64,000 nucleotides of DNA from Pseudomonas batumici (GCF_000820515.1 NZ_JXDG01000011.1:1-64000), one strand, 5' to 3'; shown: positions 1-8,758, counted from the stretch's first letter. Made by a program: numbers and translations. The notes: generated by a model from the letters alone, not told the origin.

Positions 1-984
1 CCGGTAGTGGACTTTTTCAAGGCGCTGTTCGACTGGTCGCCGCTGGGGCTGATCATCAATAACTGGGGGACGATCGGCGCATTTTTCGAGGGGCTCTGGG
101 ACACGCTCAAAGCGGCGACCGCACCGGTAGTGGACTTTCTCAAGGCGGTCTTCGATTGGTCACCGCTAGGGCTGATCATCAATAACTGGGGAGCGATCAG
201 CGCATTTTTCGAGGGGCTCTGGGACACGCTCAAAGCGACGGCCGCACCGGTAGTGGACTTTTTCAAGGTGCTGTTCGACTGGTCGCCGCTGGGGCTGATC
301 ATCAATAACTGGAGCGCTATCGGCGCTTACTTCGACACGATCTGGGCAGCCCTGCAAGACCCCGCACAGTTGCTCAAGGACTTCTTCCAAAGGTTGTTCG
401 AGTGGTCTCCGGTCGAGCAGATCGTTGCCAACTGGCAGCCCATCAGCGAAGTCTTTTCTGCCTTGTGGGATGTATTGCGAAGCCTGGCGACACCAGTCAT
501 GGACTTTTTCCAGACGATGTTCGACTGGTCGCCGCTGGGGATGATCATCAAGAACTGGGACCCGATTGTCACCTGGTTCGCTGGCTGGTGGAGCAAGTTG
601 CAAACCCTTATCGCGCCGATCAAGGAATTGTTCAGTGGCGGTTTCGGTAACTTTGTCGCCCAGGTCACCGGCAAGGTCGATGGACTGGCGCAGCAACAAG
701 AGGCCACGAATGCCAAGGCGGCCAATGGCGGTGGTTCTTCTTTCTGGAACTGGGGGGACTCCTCGACCAGTACGGACTCCGGTCTGACGAGCAACGCCAA
801 CGCCCTGGTCCAGCAAACCGCCGCCAACAACCGCACGCAACTCGAAGGTGGCTTGGTCGTGAGCTTCAAGGATGCACCGCCGGGTCTGCGCGTCGAGCAA
901 TCCCAAACCAACCAACCGGGCCTGGACCTGACGCCTCGCGTCGGTTATCGCTCGCTTTCTCTCGGAGGTGCTTATGGCGACTAA
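1..984 (+). CDS. Phage tail tape-measure protein, C-terminal part
   Basis: The reading frame is open from base 1, so the gene starts upstream of the window; the 328 visible residues are its C-terminus. They begin with five tandem 41-residue units, each carrying a motif like FDWSPLGLIINNW and an aromatic amphipathic helix, then a linker and a Gly/Ser/Asn-rich tail. Helical repeats of this sort are typical of tape-measure proteins, which fill the tail tube and set its length. The stop codon overlaps the next gene by 11 bp, and the order of the following genes (circularisation protein, gp44, gp45, gp46, gp47, gp48) is that of Mu/SfV-type contractile tails. The N-terminal part cannot be judged here. 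Confidence 0.8.
   Translation, partial: PVVDFFKALFDWSPLGLIINNWGTIGAFFEGLWDTLKAATAPVVDFLKAVFDWSPLGLIINNWGAISAFFEGLWDTLKATAAPVVDFFKVLFDWSPLGLIINNWSAIGAYFDTIWAALQDPAQLLKDFFQRLFEWSPVEQIVANWQPISEVFSALWDVLRSLATPVMDFFQTMFDWSPLGMIIKNWDPIVTWFAGWWSKLQTLIAPIKELFSGGFGNFVAQVTGKVDGLAQQQEATNAKAANGGGSSFWNWGDSSTSTDSGLTSNANALVQQTAANNRTQLEGGLVVSFKDAPPGLRVEQSQTNQPGLDLTPRVGYRSLSLGGAYGD
4..618 (+). repeat. Five tandem 123-bp repeats in the tape-measure gene
   Basis: Units begin at 4, 127, 250, 373 and 496, each 123 bp (41 codons). The first three are nearly identical in DNA; units four and five have diverged. The array may extend upstream of the window. In-frame gain or loss of a unit would change the predicted tail length. 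Confidence 0.85.
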
Positions 985-2260
985 CTGGCGTGATCGTTTG
1001 TTGCCGGCGTCGTTTCGCGGCGTGCCGTTCTGGGTCGACCAGGCGAAAACCCCGGTCGGCCAGAAAGGCCAGTTGCATGAATACCCCCAGCGCGACCAAC
1101 CGTTCTTCGAAGGCCTCGGCCAGCAGGCGAAGATCCATGATCTGATGGCATTTATTGTCGGCGCCGATTGTCTTGAACAGCGTGACGAACTGCTCAAGGC
1201 GCTGGAGGAGGGCAGTGGCGAACTGGTCCACCCGTGGCTAGGACGGATGCAGGTCAAGGTCGGTGCCTGCGACATGACCCAGACCCGCAAGGACGGCGGG
1301 CTGGTGACCTTCAACTTGAAGTTCTACCCGGACGAACCGCTGCAGTTCCCCAAGGCCGTCGTCAACACCCAGGAGCAATTGCAGGTGGCGTCGGACAACT
1401 TGCTCGATTCTTCGGTGGCGCGTTTCGATGGGGCGATGTCGCAGATCAACCAGGCGCGGATCGGCCTGGAAAACCTGCGCAAGGGGATTACCTTGGCGTA
1501 TCACGTGATCGAACAGGAGTTGCAGCCGTTAATCGAGACGTACGCGAACGTTTACGCCCTGGTTCGCACGATCAAGGAGTTCCCCAAGCAAGTGAGTGCC
1601 GCGGTCAAAGGCGTGCTGGGCGAGTTCAAGGGATTGGTGGGCGAAGTCAAGAGCGTTGTGGGCGAAGTTCGGGGCTTGAAAGACTTTGCCGTCCAGGGCT
1701 ATCACGGAATGCTGGCCGACCTCTCGAAACAGGTCGAGGACGCCAAGTCCCTCGACACGTCAAAACTGACCATTGGCAAGGACTCCGCCGCGGCCTCACA
1801 GGCCACGGTGAACCTGATCCAGGATGCCTTGCTGGTCCAGATCTCCCAGCTTGTGTCAATGATACCGGTGGCGACGCCAGCGGTGAAACTGACGACCACA
1901 CCGTCACTGGCCCAACAAGCCCAGCAGCCGGTGCAACGGGCCGATGTGCCGGTGGTCGACGATGTGCTGGCGCTGCGTGACAACCTCAACGAGGTGATCT
2001 GGCAGGCGGCGCTCAAGGCTGATGCGCTGCATTACCAGGCGCTCAGTACCGTTCGTCAGGCGCTAACGCAGCATCTCAACGCGGTGGCCTCCACCGGGGT
2101 GCGGCTGATTGATCTGATTCCCAAGAGCAACCTGCCGGCACTGGTCGTGGCCTACCAGAACTTCGGTGATGCCACGCGGGTAGGGGAAGTGGTGCAGCGC
2201 AACCGGATTTCGCACCCCGGTTTCATACCGCCGGCGCCGGTGCAGATATCCCGGGAGTAA
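974..2260 (+). CDS. DNA circularisation N-terminal domain protein (Mu gpN-like tail protein)
   Basis: Predicted 428 residues. The first ~120 residues (starting MATNWRDRLLPASFRGVPFW, with later motifs on a GxLxHPWLGRMQV pattern) match the DNA_circ_N family found in Mu-like and SfV-like tails. Despite the family name, the protein sits between the tape measure and the baseplate genes and probably acts at the tail/baseplate junction. The middle is long, helical and rich in valine and lysine. The ATG at 974 is chosen because GGAGG lies five bases before it; the gene overlaps the tape-measure stop. It is followed after 3 bp by the gp44-like gene, so translation is probably coupled. Confidence 0.8.
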   Translation: MATNWRDRLLPASFRGVPFWVDQAKTPVGQKGQLHEYPQRDQPFFEGLGQQAKIHDLMAFIVGADCLEQRDELLKALEEGSGELVHPWLGRMQVKVGACDMTQTRKDGGLVTFNLKFYPDEPLQFPKAVVNTQEQLQVASDNLLDSSVARFDGAMSQINQARIGLENLRKGITLAYHVIEQELQPLIETYANVYALVRTIKEFPKQVSAAVKGVLGEFKGLVGEVKSVVGEVRGLKDFAVQGYHGMLADLSKQVEDAKSLDTSKLTIGKDSAAASQATVNLIQDALLVQISQLVSMIPVATPAVKLTTTPSLAQQAQQPVQRADVPVVDDVLALRDNLNEVIWQAALKADALHYQALSTVRQALTQHLNAVASTGVRLIDLIPKSNLPALVVAYQNFGDATRVGEVVQRNRISHPGFIPPAPVQISRE

Positions 2261-2263
2261 GCC

Positions 2264-3310
2264 ATGAATGACATCGACAATGCCGTCGTCCTGCTGGTTG
2301 ACGGCCTGAGTTATGAGGGCTGGAAGACTATCGAGATCAGTGCCGATCTCGAGCGTCAGTTCCGCACCTTCAAGCTCGGTATCACCTGGAAATGGCCGGG
2401 GCAGACCCTGGCCGTGCCGATCAAGGCCGGCGCTCGTTGTTCGGTCTTGATCGGCTGCGACCAGGTCCTGACCGGTTACGTGTACAAGGCGCCTATCAGC
2501 TATGACGGCAATCAGATCAGCCTGACCGTCGAGGGCAGTTCGCTGACCCGGGACCTGGTGGATTGTGCGGCCGTCAACCAGCCGGGCCAATGGCGAGAAC
2601 AGAGCCTGCTGAAGATCGTCGAGGCGCTGGCCAAGCCCTACCAGGTCAACGTGCGTAGCGAGATCCCGGAAACCACCAAACTGCAAACCCACAGCATCGT
2701 GCCGGGTGAGACGGTGTTCAAGTCCATCGATCGGTTGCTGACGTTGTATCGGGTGTTCTCCACCGATGATGCGGCCGGCAACCTGGTACTCGCCAAGCCC
2801 GGAAGCGCAGGGCGGGCCACTGATGTGCTGGAACTGGGCAAGAACATTCTTTCGGCCAATACGGCGAGGGACTACAGCAAGGTGTTCTCCGAGTACCGGG
2901 TGATTGGCCAGCACAAGGGTAGCGACCAGAAAAGTGGCAGCGCTGTGAGCGAAGTGTCCGGGGTATCCAGCGAGACCAATCCGGATCGCAAGCGCGTCAC
3001 GGTGATCAGCCTGAGCGCGCAGATCACTCCGGAGCTGGCCCAGCAACGGGCTGACTGGGAGCGGGCGACGCGCAGCGCCAGGGCCCTGACGACCACCTAC
3101 ACCGTGCAGGGCTGGCGACAGTCCAACGGTGACCTGTGGCGACACAACCTGACCGTGCGGGTGAAGGATCCGGTGCTGGACGTGGACCAGGACATGCTCA
3201 TCTCCAAGGTGACCTGGTCGTTATCCGACAAGGGTTCGATCACCACCCTGGAAGTGGCGCCACCGACAGTCTTCGATGCGACCCCAGCGCCTGCAAAGGC
3301 TACGAAGTAA
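2264..3310 (+). CDS. Phage baseplate hub protein, Mu gp44/P-like
   Basis: Predicted 348 residues, in the position of Mu gpP (gp44), the hub protein related to T4 gp27 and phage P2 gpD. The N-terminus (MNDIDNAVVLLVDGLSYEGW, then an IEISADLERQFRTF stretch) and the middle segment ending in a VxVKDPVLDVDQDMLISKV pattern are typical of the family. The start ATG is 3 bp after the previous stop. It is expected to form the trimeric hub below the tail tube. Identification rests on these motifs and on the conserved order with gp45-gp48; confidence in the family is good, in fine function moderate. Confidence 0.75.
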   Translation: MNDIDNAVVLLVDGLSYEGWKTIEISADLERQFRTFKLGITWKWPGQTLAVPIKAGARCSVLIGCDQVLTGYVYKAPISYDGNQISLTVEGSSLTRDLVDCAAVNQPGQWREQSLLKIVEALAKPYQVNVRSEIPETTKLQTHSIVPGETVFKSIDRLLTLYRVFSTDDAAGNLVLAKPGSAGRATDVLELGKNILSANTARDYSKVFSEYRVIGQHKGSDQKSGSAVSEVSGVSSETNPDRKRVTVISLSAQITPELAQQRADWERATRSARALTTTYTVQGWRQSNGDLWRHNLTVRVKDPVLDVDQDMLISKVTWSLSDKGSITTLEVAPPTVFDATPAPAKATK

Positions 3311-3337
3311 TCACCCCCGCTTGCCCAAGGAATCCCC

Positions 3338-3847
3338 ATGAGCCTACTGACACGCCTGCTGGCGCGCGGCACTGTCGTGCTCGCCAACTCGGCCAACAAA
3401 CTGCAATCGCTGCAAATGCGCCTGACCGCCGGAGAAGTGAACGACGACATGGAGCACTTCGAGCCCTACGGCTTCACCAGCAACCCGTTGGCCGGCGCCG
3501 AAGGCATCGCCACTTTTCTCGGCGGCGACCGTTCCCACGCTATCGTCCTGGTGGTCGCCGACCGTCGCTACCGCTTGCAGAACCTCGCCCCCGGCGAAAT
3601 CGCCCTCTACACCGACGAAGGCGACAAGATCCACTTCAAGCGTGGCCGGATCATCGATATCGAAACCGGCACCCTGAACATCCGCGCCAGCAGCGCGGTG
3701 AACATCGACAGCCCGACCCTGACCCAGACCGGCAAGATCGTCTCCCAGGGCGACCAGATAGCTGGCGGCATCAGCCAGATGAAGCATGTACACGGCGGCA
3801 TCCAGCCGGGCAACGGCCAGACCGGCGCGCCGACGGGAGGTGCCTGA
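3338..3847 (+). CDS. Baseplate assembly protein V, Mu gp45-like spike
   Basis: Predicted 169 residues. It has the layout of the Mu gp45 family: an N-terminal helix, an OB-fold part (GEIALYTDEGDKIHFKRGRI), then a beta-helix-like stretch (NIRASSAVNIDSPTLTQTGKI). It ends in a histidine-containing tail (MKHVHGGIQPG), a pattern seen in membrane-piercing spikes that bind a metal ion at the tip. The protein would be the central needle of the baseplate that punctures the outer membrane. Its stop overlaps the ATG of the gp46 gene by one base. Confidence 0.8.
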   Translation: MSLLTRLLARGTVVLANSANKLQSLQMRLTAGEVNDDMEHFEPYGFTSNPLAGAEGIATFLGGDRSHAIVLVVADRRYRLQNLAPGEIALYTDEGDKIHFKRGRIIDIETGTLNIRASSAVNIDSPTLTQTGKIVSQGDQIAGGISQMKHVHGGIQPGNGQTGAPTGGA

Positions 3848-4245
3848 TGTTCGTGTCCAACGACCTCAAGACGGCGCTGACTCGCTCGGTTCTGATCAGC
3901 CTGTTTACCTGGCGTCGCGCCAACGCCGATGACCGCCTCGATGACGATGAGCGTTTTGGCTGGTGGGGCGATAGTTTTCCCTCGGTGACCGACGACCGTA
4001 TCGGCTCGCGGTTGTGGCTGTTGCGGCGGGTCAAGCTCACCGCGCAGACCCAGCTCGACGCCGAGTTCTATGCCCGCGAAGCCTTGCAATGGCTGCTCGA
4101 CGACGGCCATTGCAGCGCCATCGAGATTCAAACCGAACGGCTCGACGCCCAGCGACTGAACCTGCGCACGGTTCTGACCCTGGCCAGTGGCGAGCGCCTG
4201 GATATCAACCCGAACCACAGTTGGCAGGTGACTTATGCCGTTTGA
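3847..4245 (+). CDS. Phage GP46 family baseplate protein
   Basis: Predicted 132 residues starting MFVSNDLKTALTRSVLISLF. The motif DERFGWWGDSF and a C-terminal half with ALQWLLDDG are hallmarks of the gp46 family (a T4 gp25-like wedge component). It lies in the canonical place between gp45 and gp47 and overlaps both: one base with gp45 and 11 bases with gp47. That tight packing points to translational coupling within one late operon. Confidence 0.8.
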   Translation: MFVSNDLKTALTRSVLISLFTWRRANADDRLDDDERFGWWGDSFPSVTDDRIGSRLWLLRRVKLTAQTQLDAEFYAREALQWLLDDGHCSAIEIQTERLDAQRLNLRTVLTLASGERLDINPNHSWQVTYAV

Positions 4246-5275
4246 AACTCCTTCGCTGCCGGTGCTGATCAATCGCACCCAAGGCGACCTGGCCGGCGAT
4301 GCGCTGCGCCAGTCCGATGCACAGGTCCTGGCCCGCACCCTGGGCGGTACGGCCTTCGGCCTCTACGGTTACCTCGACTGGATCGCCGAGCAGATCCTCC
4401 CCGACACCGCCGATGAAACCACCCTGGAGCGCATTGCCGCGTTGCGCCTGCATCAACCCCGCAAGGCGGCGCAGGCGGCTAGCGGCAGCGTCAGTTATAC
4501 CGCTGCGGCGGGGGCGCTGCTCGATGCCGGTACCCTGCTGCAGACCAGTGACGGGCGCAGCTACACCGTGACGCTTGGTGGTGCTACCAACAGCGGGACG
4601 AATACTGCGCAGATCCAGGCGCTGGATGCCGGCAGCCTGGGCAACGCCGATGCCGGTTTGACCCTGTTTCCGGTACAGCCGGTGCAGGGGATCGGCAATA
4701 CCTTCACGGTGCTGGATCCAGGCTTGAGCGGTGGCGTCGCGGCAGAAAGCGTCGAATCGCTGCGGGCTCGGGTGATTCGTTCCTATCGCATTATTCCGAA
4801 TGGCGGTTCGGCAGCCGACTACGAAACCTGGGCACTGGAGTGTTCGGGGATTACCCGGGCCTGGTGTCGTGGCAGTTACCTGGGCCCGGGTACCGTCGGC
4901 TTGTTCGTGATGCGCGACGACGATCCGGTGCCGCTGCCCGATGCCGGGCAACTGGCGTTGGTCCAGGCCTATATCGACCCGTTACGCCCGGTGACCGCCG
5001 AGTTGCATGTACTGGCGCCGGTGTTGGTCCCGGTGACCTACACCTTGCGCCTGATCCCGGACACCACTGCCACCCGAGCAGCCGTGGAGGCCGAGTTGCG
5101 GGACCTGCATGATCGCGAGGGCGGCCTGGGTGAAACGCTGTTGCTGACCCATATCGCCGAGTCCATCAGCAGTGCCAGCGGTGAGCAGGATCATCTGCTG
5201 GTCTCGCCATCCGCCGATGTGCCGGCAGCCACCAATCAGTTGCTGACCTTCGGAGGTTGCGTATGGCTGGAGTAA
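4235..5275 (+). CDS. Baseplate J/gp47 family protein
   Basis: Predicted 346 residues. The N-terminal part (ALRQSDAQVLARTLGG, LYGYLDWIAEQILPDTADE, LERIAALRL) and the later ESLRARVIRSYR and GGSAADYETWALE motifs are characteristic of the baseplate J / gp47 family, the wedge protein related to T4 gp6. The gene overlaps gp46 by 11 bp and the gp48 gene by 13 bp. It is expected to form the ring that triggers sheath contraction. Confidence 0.85.
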   Translation: MPFETPSLPVLINRTQGDLAGDALRQSDAQVLARTLGGTAFGLYGYLDWIAEQILPDTADETTLERIAALRLHQPRKAAQAASGSVSYTAAAGALLDAGTLLQTSDGRSYTVTLGGATNSGTNTAQIQALDAGSLGNADAGLTLFPVQPVQGIGNTFTVLDPGLSGGVAAESVESLRARVIRSYRIIPNGGSAADYETWALECSGITRAWCRGSYLGPGTVGLFVMRDDDPVPLPDAGQLALVQAYIDPLRPVTAELHVLAPVLVPVTYTLRLIPDTTATRAAVEAELRDLHDREGGLGETLLLTHIAESISSASGEQDHLLVSPSADVPAATNQLLTFGGCVWLE

Positions 5276-5862
5276 GAACCGCCGCGCAATACCAGGAGCA
5301 GTTGCGCAGCCTGATGCCGGCGGGCCCGGCCTGGGACCCGGAGCAGGTGCCGGAAATCCAGCAGGTGCTGTTGGGGATCGCCCAGGAACTGGCACGGATC
5401 GATGCCCGGGCGGTGGATCTGATCAACGAAGTGGACCCGGTAACGGTCAGTGAGCTGGTGCCGGACTGGGAGCGGGTGATGAACCTGCCCGACCCGTGCC
5501 TGGGCCCCAGTCCATTGTTCGACGATCGCCGCTTGGCGGTGCGTCGGCGGTTGCTGGCGGTGGGCGACCAGAGTATCGGCTACTTCCTTGATATCGCTCG
5601 CAGCCAAGGTTATCCAAATGCCAGCGTGACAGAACTGCAGGCCCCGCGTATGGGCTGGGCACGGTTCGGCAAGGCGCGTTTCGGTACTTGGCAGGCGCAG
5701 TTCATGTGGACGCTCAACACCGGTGGCCGACTGCTCATGGGCCGGCGTTTCGGCGCGAGCTATTGGGGAGAGCGTTTCGGCGCCAACCCCGGCAGTGCCT
5801 TGGAATGCCTGATACATCGCAGTGCACCGGCCCACACGCTCGTGCACATCAATTATGACTAG
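5263..5862 (+). CDS. YmfQ/gp48 family phage tail protein (DUF2313)
   Basis: Predicted 199 residues, starting MAGVRTAAQYQEQLRSLMPA; the LRSLMPxGPAW and VNEVDPxTVSELVPDWER-like motifs are typical of Mu gp48 / YmfQ proteins, which connect the baseplate wedge to the tail fibres. The ATG at 5263 is preferred over an in-frame start two codons upstream because GGAGG is six bases before it. It overlaps the gp47 gene and is 11 bp from the fibre gene. Confidence 0.8.
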   Translation: MAGVRTAAQYQEQLRSLMPAGPAWDPEQVPEIQQVLLGIAQELARIDARAVDLINEVDPVTVSELVPDWERVMNLPDPCLGPSPLFDDRRLAVRRRLLAVGDQSIGYFLDIARSQGYPNASVTELQAPRMGWARFGKARFGTWQAQFMWTLNTGGRLLMGRRFGASYWGERFGANPGSALECLIHRSAPAHTLVHINYD

Positions 5863-5873
5863 AGGATAGAAAC

Positions 5874-7169
5874 GTGGATTATCCAAAGAGTGTGCCCAGC
5901 GTTGGGCTGGTGAACGGACAGTTTGTCGATGAGAACCCGGTGAATGGAACACCGGGGTCGTTGATTCCGGCTGAGTGGGGCAATTCGGTTACCGATGAGG
6001 TTTTGAATGTCATCAAGGCCGCCAATATCGTTCCTGATGAAAGCCGGAGTGATCAACTCAAGCAGGCGATCATCTCCATTTCGAGGGTTGTAGGAGCGGT
6101 GGCGAATACCTATAACTCGGTCAACGTTGATCAATATGGACGTGTCGTCAATGGCTCGTTGATCGTTCCCTTTCAAGATATCCAACCGTTTCCTGTACAG
6201 GTTTATCGGAAAAACAGGATTATTAACGGGAGTTTTGATATCTGGCAGCGTGGTGAATCGGGCCTTGTATCGGGCACCAGCAGTGTCGCTAGTGGATTCG
6301 GACCGGATCGCTGGCAAGTTTTTGTACCGCAAGGTATATCGTCGCAGTGGTCAAAGGTAACCTTTGCACCGGGCGCCAGCCCTAATGAGTCCAGGATGGC
6401 CCTCAGTGTTACCCACACCGGCGCTGTAGCGGGTGCGAATATACGTCAGCGAATTGAGAATGTCGAAACCGGAGCCGGTAAGACGGTTACCGCATCTTTT
6501 TATGTTAAATCCTCCGTTCCGCAAACGTTGACAGTTGCATTGCGCCAGAACTTCGGGGCTAGCACTGGAGGGAGCGCGGATGTTGATACGCAGACAAATA
6601 TTAATGTTGGAAGTACTTATCAAAAAATCTCCGTGACTTTGACCTTGCCGTCTATTCTTGGGAAAACCAAAGGGACGGCCGGGAACGACTGTCTGGAATT
6701 TATTTTGATCAGTAGCGCTGCGATGACTCATACGATCGAGTTGGCGGCGGTACAGCTTGAAATCGGCTCGGTAGCGACAGAGTATGAATATAAATCTGTT
6801 GTCAGGGAACTTGAGGACTGTCAGCGTTATTTTGAGAAAACATTGGACGTTTCCGTGGCGCCTGCCGATGGGGCGGGTGCCAATGGGATGCTTTCGAGTT
6901 TGGTGTATGGCGGTCAAACGGGGCCGTTTTCCCAACCTTCGGTAAACTGGCGGTTTAAGGTTGAAAAGCGTATAAACCCAAGCGTTAAACTTTATACCCC
7001 TTATGGAAATGGCCCTGTCGGGCAGTGGCGTAGTGGGGACAATGCCACTTCAACAGCTAATGCCGGTGTAAACTACATCGGTACGGGTGGTTGCGTTATA
7101 TATAATAATGATGTCGGGGTCCGGTCTCAGGCATATTATATTCATGCATCGGCCGATGCGGAGCTATAA
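5874..7169 (+). CDS. Tail fibre protein
   Basis: Predicted 431 residues with a GTG start. The N-terminal ~110 residues (MDYPKSVPSVGLVNGQFVDE, ending near VNVDQYGRVVNG) look like the conserved part that attaches to the baseplate. From about residue 115 there is a beta-rich carbohydrate-binding-like region (NGSFDIWQRGE, DRWQVF, QRIENVETGAGKTVTASFYVKS, IELAAVQLEIGSVATEYEYK), a pattern frequent in phage fibres and receptor-binding proteins. The gene is clearly more AT-rich than the baseplate genes, most strongly near the 3' end. It probably determines host range; it is followed by its assembly chaperone. Confidence 0.75.
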   Translation: MDYPKSVPSVGLVNGQFVDENPVNGTPGSLIPAEWGNSVTDEVLNVIKAANIVPDESRSDQLKQAIISISRVVGAVANTYNSVNVDQYGRVVNGSLIVPFQDIQPFPVQVYRKNRIINGSFDIWQRGESGLVSGTSSVASGFGPDRWQVFVPQGISSQWSKVTFAPGASPNESRMALSVTHTGAVAGANIRQRIENVETGAGKTVTASFYVKSSVPQTLTVALRQNFGASTGGSADVDTQTNINVGSTYQKISVTLTLPSILGKTKGTAGNDCLEFILISSAAMTHTIELAAVQLEIGSVATEYEYKSVVRELEDCQRYFEKTLDVSVAPADGAGANGMLSSLVYGGQTGPFSQPSVNWRFKVEKRINPSVKLYTPYGNGPVGQWRSGDNATSTANAGVNYIGTGGCVIYNNDVGVRSQAYYIHASADAEL

Positions 7170-7178
7170 GGAGGAGCT

Positions 7179-7556
7179 ATGATGTATAAGTTGACGAATA
7201 ATGCAGAGGTTGTCATTCGTGTTGATGACGGCGCTATTGTTCCTCGGGGGCATAGGTTTTGGGATGACTATGAGGCGTGGCTACTTTCCGGCGGCACTCC
7301 AATGCCGGCTGATACCATGTCTCTTGAGTCGACAGAAAGAGCTTGGCGGGATGCTGAGATTCTCAGGGTCAAGTGGTTGGGAGAGCGTCATCAGGACGAA
7401 ATACTCTTGAAAGGAAAAACTACACTTTTCGATTCGGAGTTTACCGAGCTTTTGACTTACCTCCAGGCCCTGAGGAACTGGCCGCAATCTACCGGTTTTC
7501 CGGTGAGGGATAATCGGCCTTTGGCACCTGTCTGGGTTTCTAAGTATGGCGTGTAG
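7179..7556 (+). CDS. Phage tail fibre assembly chaperone
   Basis: Predicted 125 residues (two adjacent ATGs; GGAGG lies just upstream). The C-terminal half (ERAWRDAEILRVKWLGERHQ, then LLTYLQALRNWP and FPVRDNRPLAPVW) matches the Phage_tail_APC pattern of tail assembly chaperones. Such proteins fold or trimerise the fibre encoded just upstream and usually travel with it. Base composition is AT-rich like the fibre gene, supporting exchange of the two as a unit. Confidence 0.75.
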   Translation: MMYKLTNNAEVVIRVDDGAIVPRGHRFWDDYEAWLLSGGTPMPADTMSLESTERAWRDAEILRVKWLGERHQDEILLKGKTTLFDSEFTELLTYLQALRNWPQSTGFPVRDNRPLAPVWVSKYGV

Positions 7557-7610
7557 CGTGCAGAGAGCTCCAGCCTCAATCGAGTCGGTTCGTGTAAAAG
7601 GGTGGTATCC

Positions 7611-8240
7611 ATGGCAATAACACTTTCTCAGCTCTTGACGATCATGCCCAACGCCCGCGCCCAAGCGGGCGTTTTTGTTCCTGCGCTCAACACAGCGATG
7701 AATGATTACCAGATCGTCACCGCACAGCGCGTTGCTGCGTTCCTGGCGCAAGCCGGTCACGAGTCAGGCCAACTGCAGTCGGTGGTCGAGAACCTGAACT
7801 ATGGCGCGCAGGCCCTGGTCGCCACCTGGCCCAGCCGGTTTACTCCGGACCTGGCCGCGCAGGTCGCCCGGCAGCCGGAGCAGATCGCGAACATCGTCTA
7901 CGCATCGCGTATGGGGAACGGCGATGAATCGTCTGGCGACGGCTGGAACTATCGCGGTCGCGGGCTGATCCAGATCACCGGTCGCGACAACTATCTCCAA
8001 TGCAGCCTCGGGCTGTTTGGCGACGAACGCTTGTTGCAGCAACCGGAGCTGCTGGAACAACCGCAATGGGCTGCCGAGTCGGCAGCCTGGTTCTGGGAGC
8101 AGCAAGGGTTGAACGAACTGGCCGATGCCGACCAGTTCAACAGCATCACCCGCAAGATCAACGGCGGCCTGAACGGCCTCGAGGATCGACTGCAACTCTG
8201 GGCACGGGCGAGGGCGGTGCTATGCGCCTCCTCGACCTGA
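7611..8240 (+). CDS. GH19 chitinase-like endolysin
   Basis: Predicted 209 residues. Family 19 glycoside hydrolase motifs are clear: AGHESGQLQSVVENLNYGA with the catalytic glutamate, then YRGRGLIQITGRDNY. In Pseudomonas tail clusters these enzymes cut peptidoglycan and release particles. There is no signal peptide, so a holin would be needed; none is visible in the window and it probably lies upstream. ATG 7611 is used (AAGGG-like ribosome site before it). The 3' end overlaps the Rz gene by 19 bp. Confidence 0.85.
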   Translation: MAITLSQLLTIMPNARAQAGVFVPALNTAMNDYQIVTAQRVAAFLAQAGHESGQLQSVVENLNYGAQALVATWPSRFTPDLAAQVARQPEQIANIVYASRMGNGDESSGDGWNYRGRGLIQITGRDNYLQCSLGLFGDERLLQQPELLEQPQWAAESAAWFWEQQGLNELADADQFNSITRKINGGLNGLEDRLQLWARARAVLCASST

Positions 8241-8758
8241 TCCCGGCGCCTTGGCGCCTGGGTGTTGTCGTCGCACTGCTGGCCTTGTTGGCCGGTGGTG
8301 CGGCGACGATCGCCTGGCATATCCAGGACTGGCGTTACGGTCTGCAGCTGGAGCATCAAGCCCGGTTGCAGGCCGACACGCTCAACCAACTTTCCCTCGC
8401 CGCGGCCGCGCAACAGCGGGCCGAGCAGGACCAACGCCTGGCCCTGGAGCAACGGCTCCAGAGCAGCGACCAAACCCATTCAAAGGAGCTGAACGATGTC
8501 CAACAGGATCAGGCTCGCCTGCGCGATCGCCTTGCCACTGCTGATCTGCGGCTGTCAGTCCTCCTCGACGGCAACGATCCCGCCAGTGGTTGCAACGTGC
8601 CAGCCACCGCCGCCGCCAGCGGTGTGGTTCATGCAGCCACAAGAGCCCGACTTGACCCGGCGCATGCTCAACGAATTATCGCCATCACCGACGACGGCGA
8701 CCGCGCCCTGATCGCCTTGAAAGCTTGTCAGGCGTATGCCGGGGCGGTCTCTCACTGA
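8222..8758 (+). CDS. Rz-like inner-membrane spanin (LysB)
   Basis: Predicted 178 residues. The N-terminus has one membrane segment (WRLGVVVALLALLAGGAATI, about residues 11-30), followed by a long Gln/Ala/Leu-rich coiled coil (about residues 40-110). This is the layout of Rz spanins, which span the periplasm and pair with an outer-membrane lipoprotein. A second gene nested in another frame (8496-8711) supplies that partner. Overlap with the endolysin gene supports a single lysis cassette at the end of the tail operon. Confidence 0.75.
   Translation: MRLLDLIPAPWRLGVVVALLALLAGGAATIAWHIQDWRYGLQLEHQARLQADTLNQLSLAAAAQQRAEQDQRLALEQRLQSSDQTHSKELNDVQQDQARLRDRLATADLRLSVLLDGNDPASGCNVPATAAASGVVHAATRARLDPAHAQRIIAITDDGDRALIALKACQAYAGAVSH
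8496..8711 (+). CDS. Rz1-like outer-membrane spanin lipoprotein, nested in Rz
   Basis: Predicted 71 residues in the +1 frame wholly inside the Rz gene. It has a short lipoprotein signal with a lipobox-like ICGC (cysteine near residue 20), then a proline-rich segment (QPPPPPAVW). A small, proline-rich lipoprotein embedded out of frame in an Rz gene is the classic Rz/Rz1 arrangement; Rz1 joins Rz to fuse inner and outer membranes during lysis. A GGAG ribosome site stands shortly before the ATG. Confidence 0.75.
   Translation: MSNRIRLACAIALPLLICGCQSSSTATIPPVVATCQPPPPPAVWFMQPQEPDLTRRMLNELSPSPTTATAP

Noticed and set aside
3136..3846. Open frame overlapping the gp44 and gp45 genes
   Set aside because: Out-of-frame run that joins the real gp46 gene (3847); Arg/Pro-rich and not protein-like.
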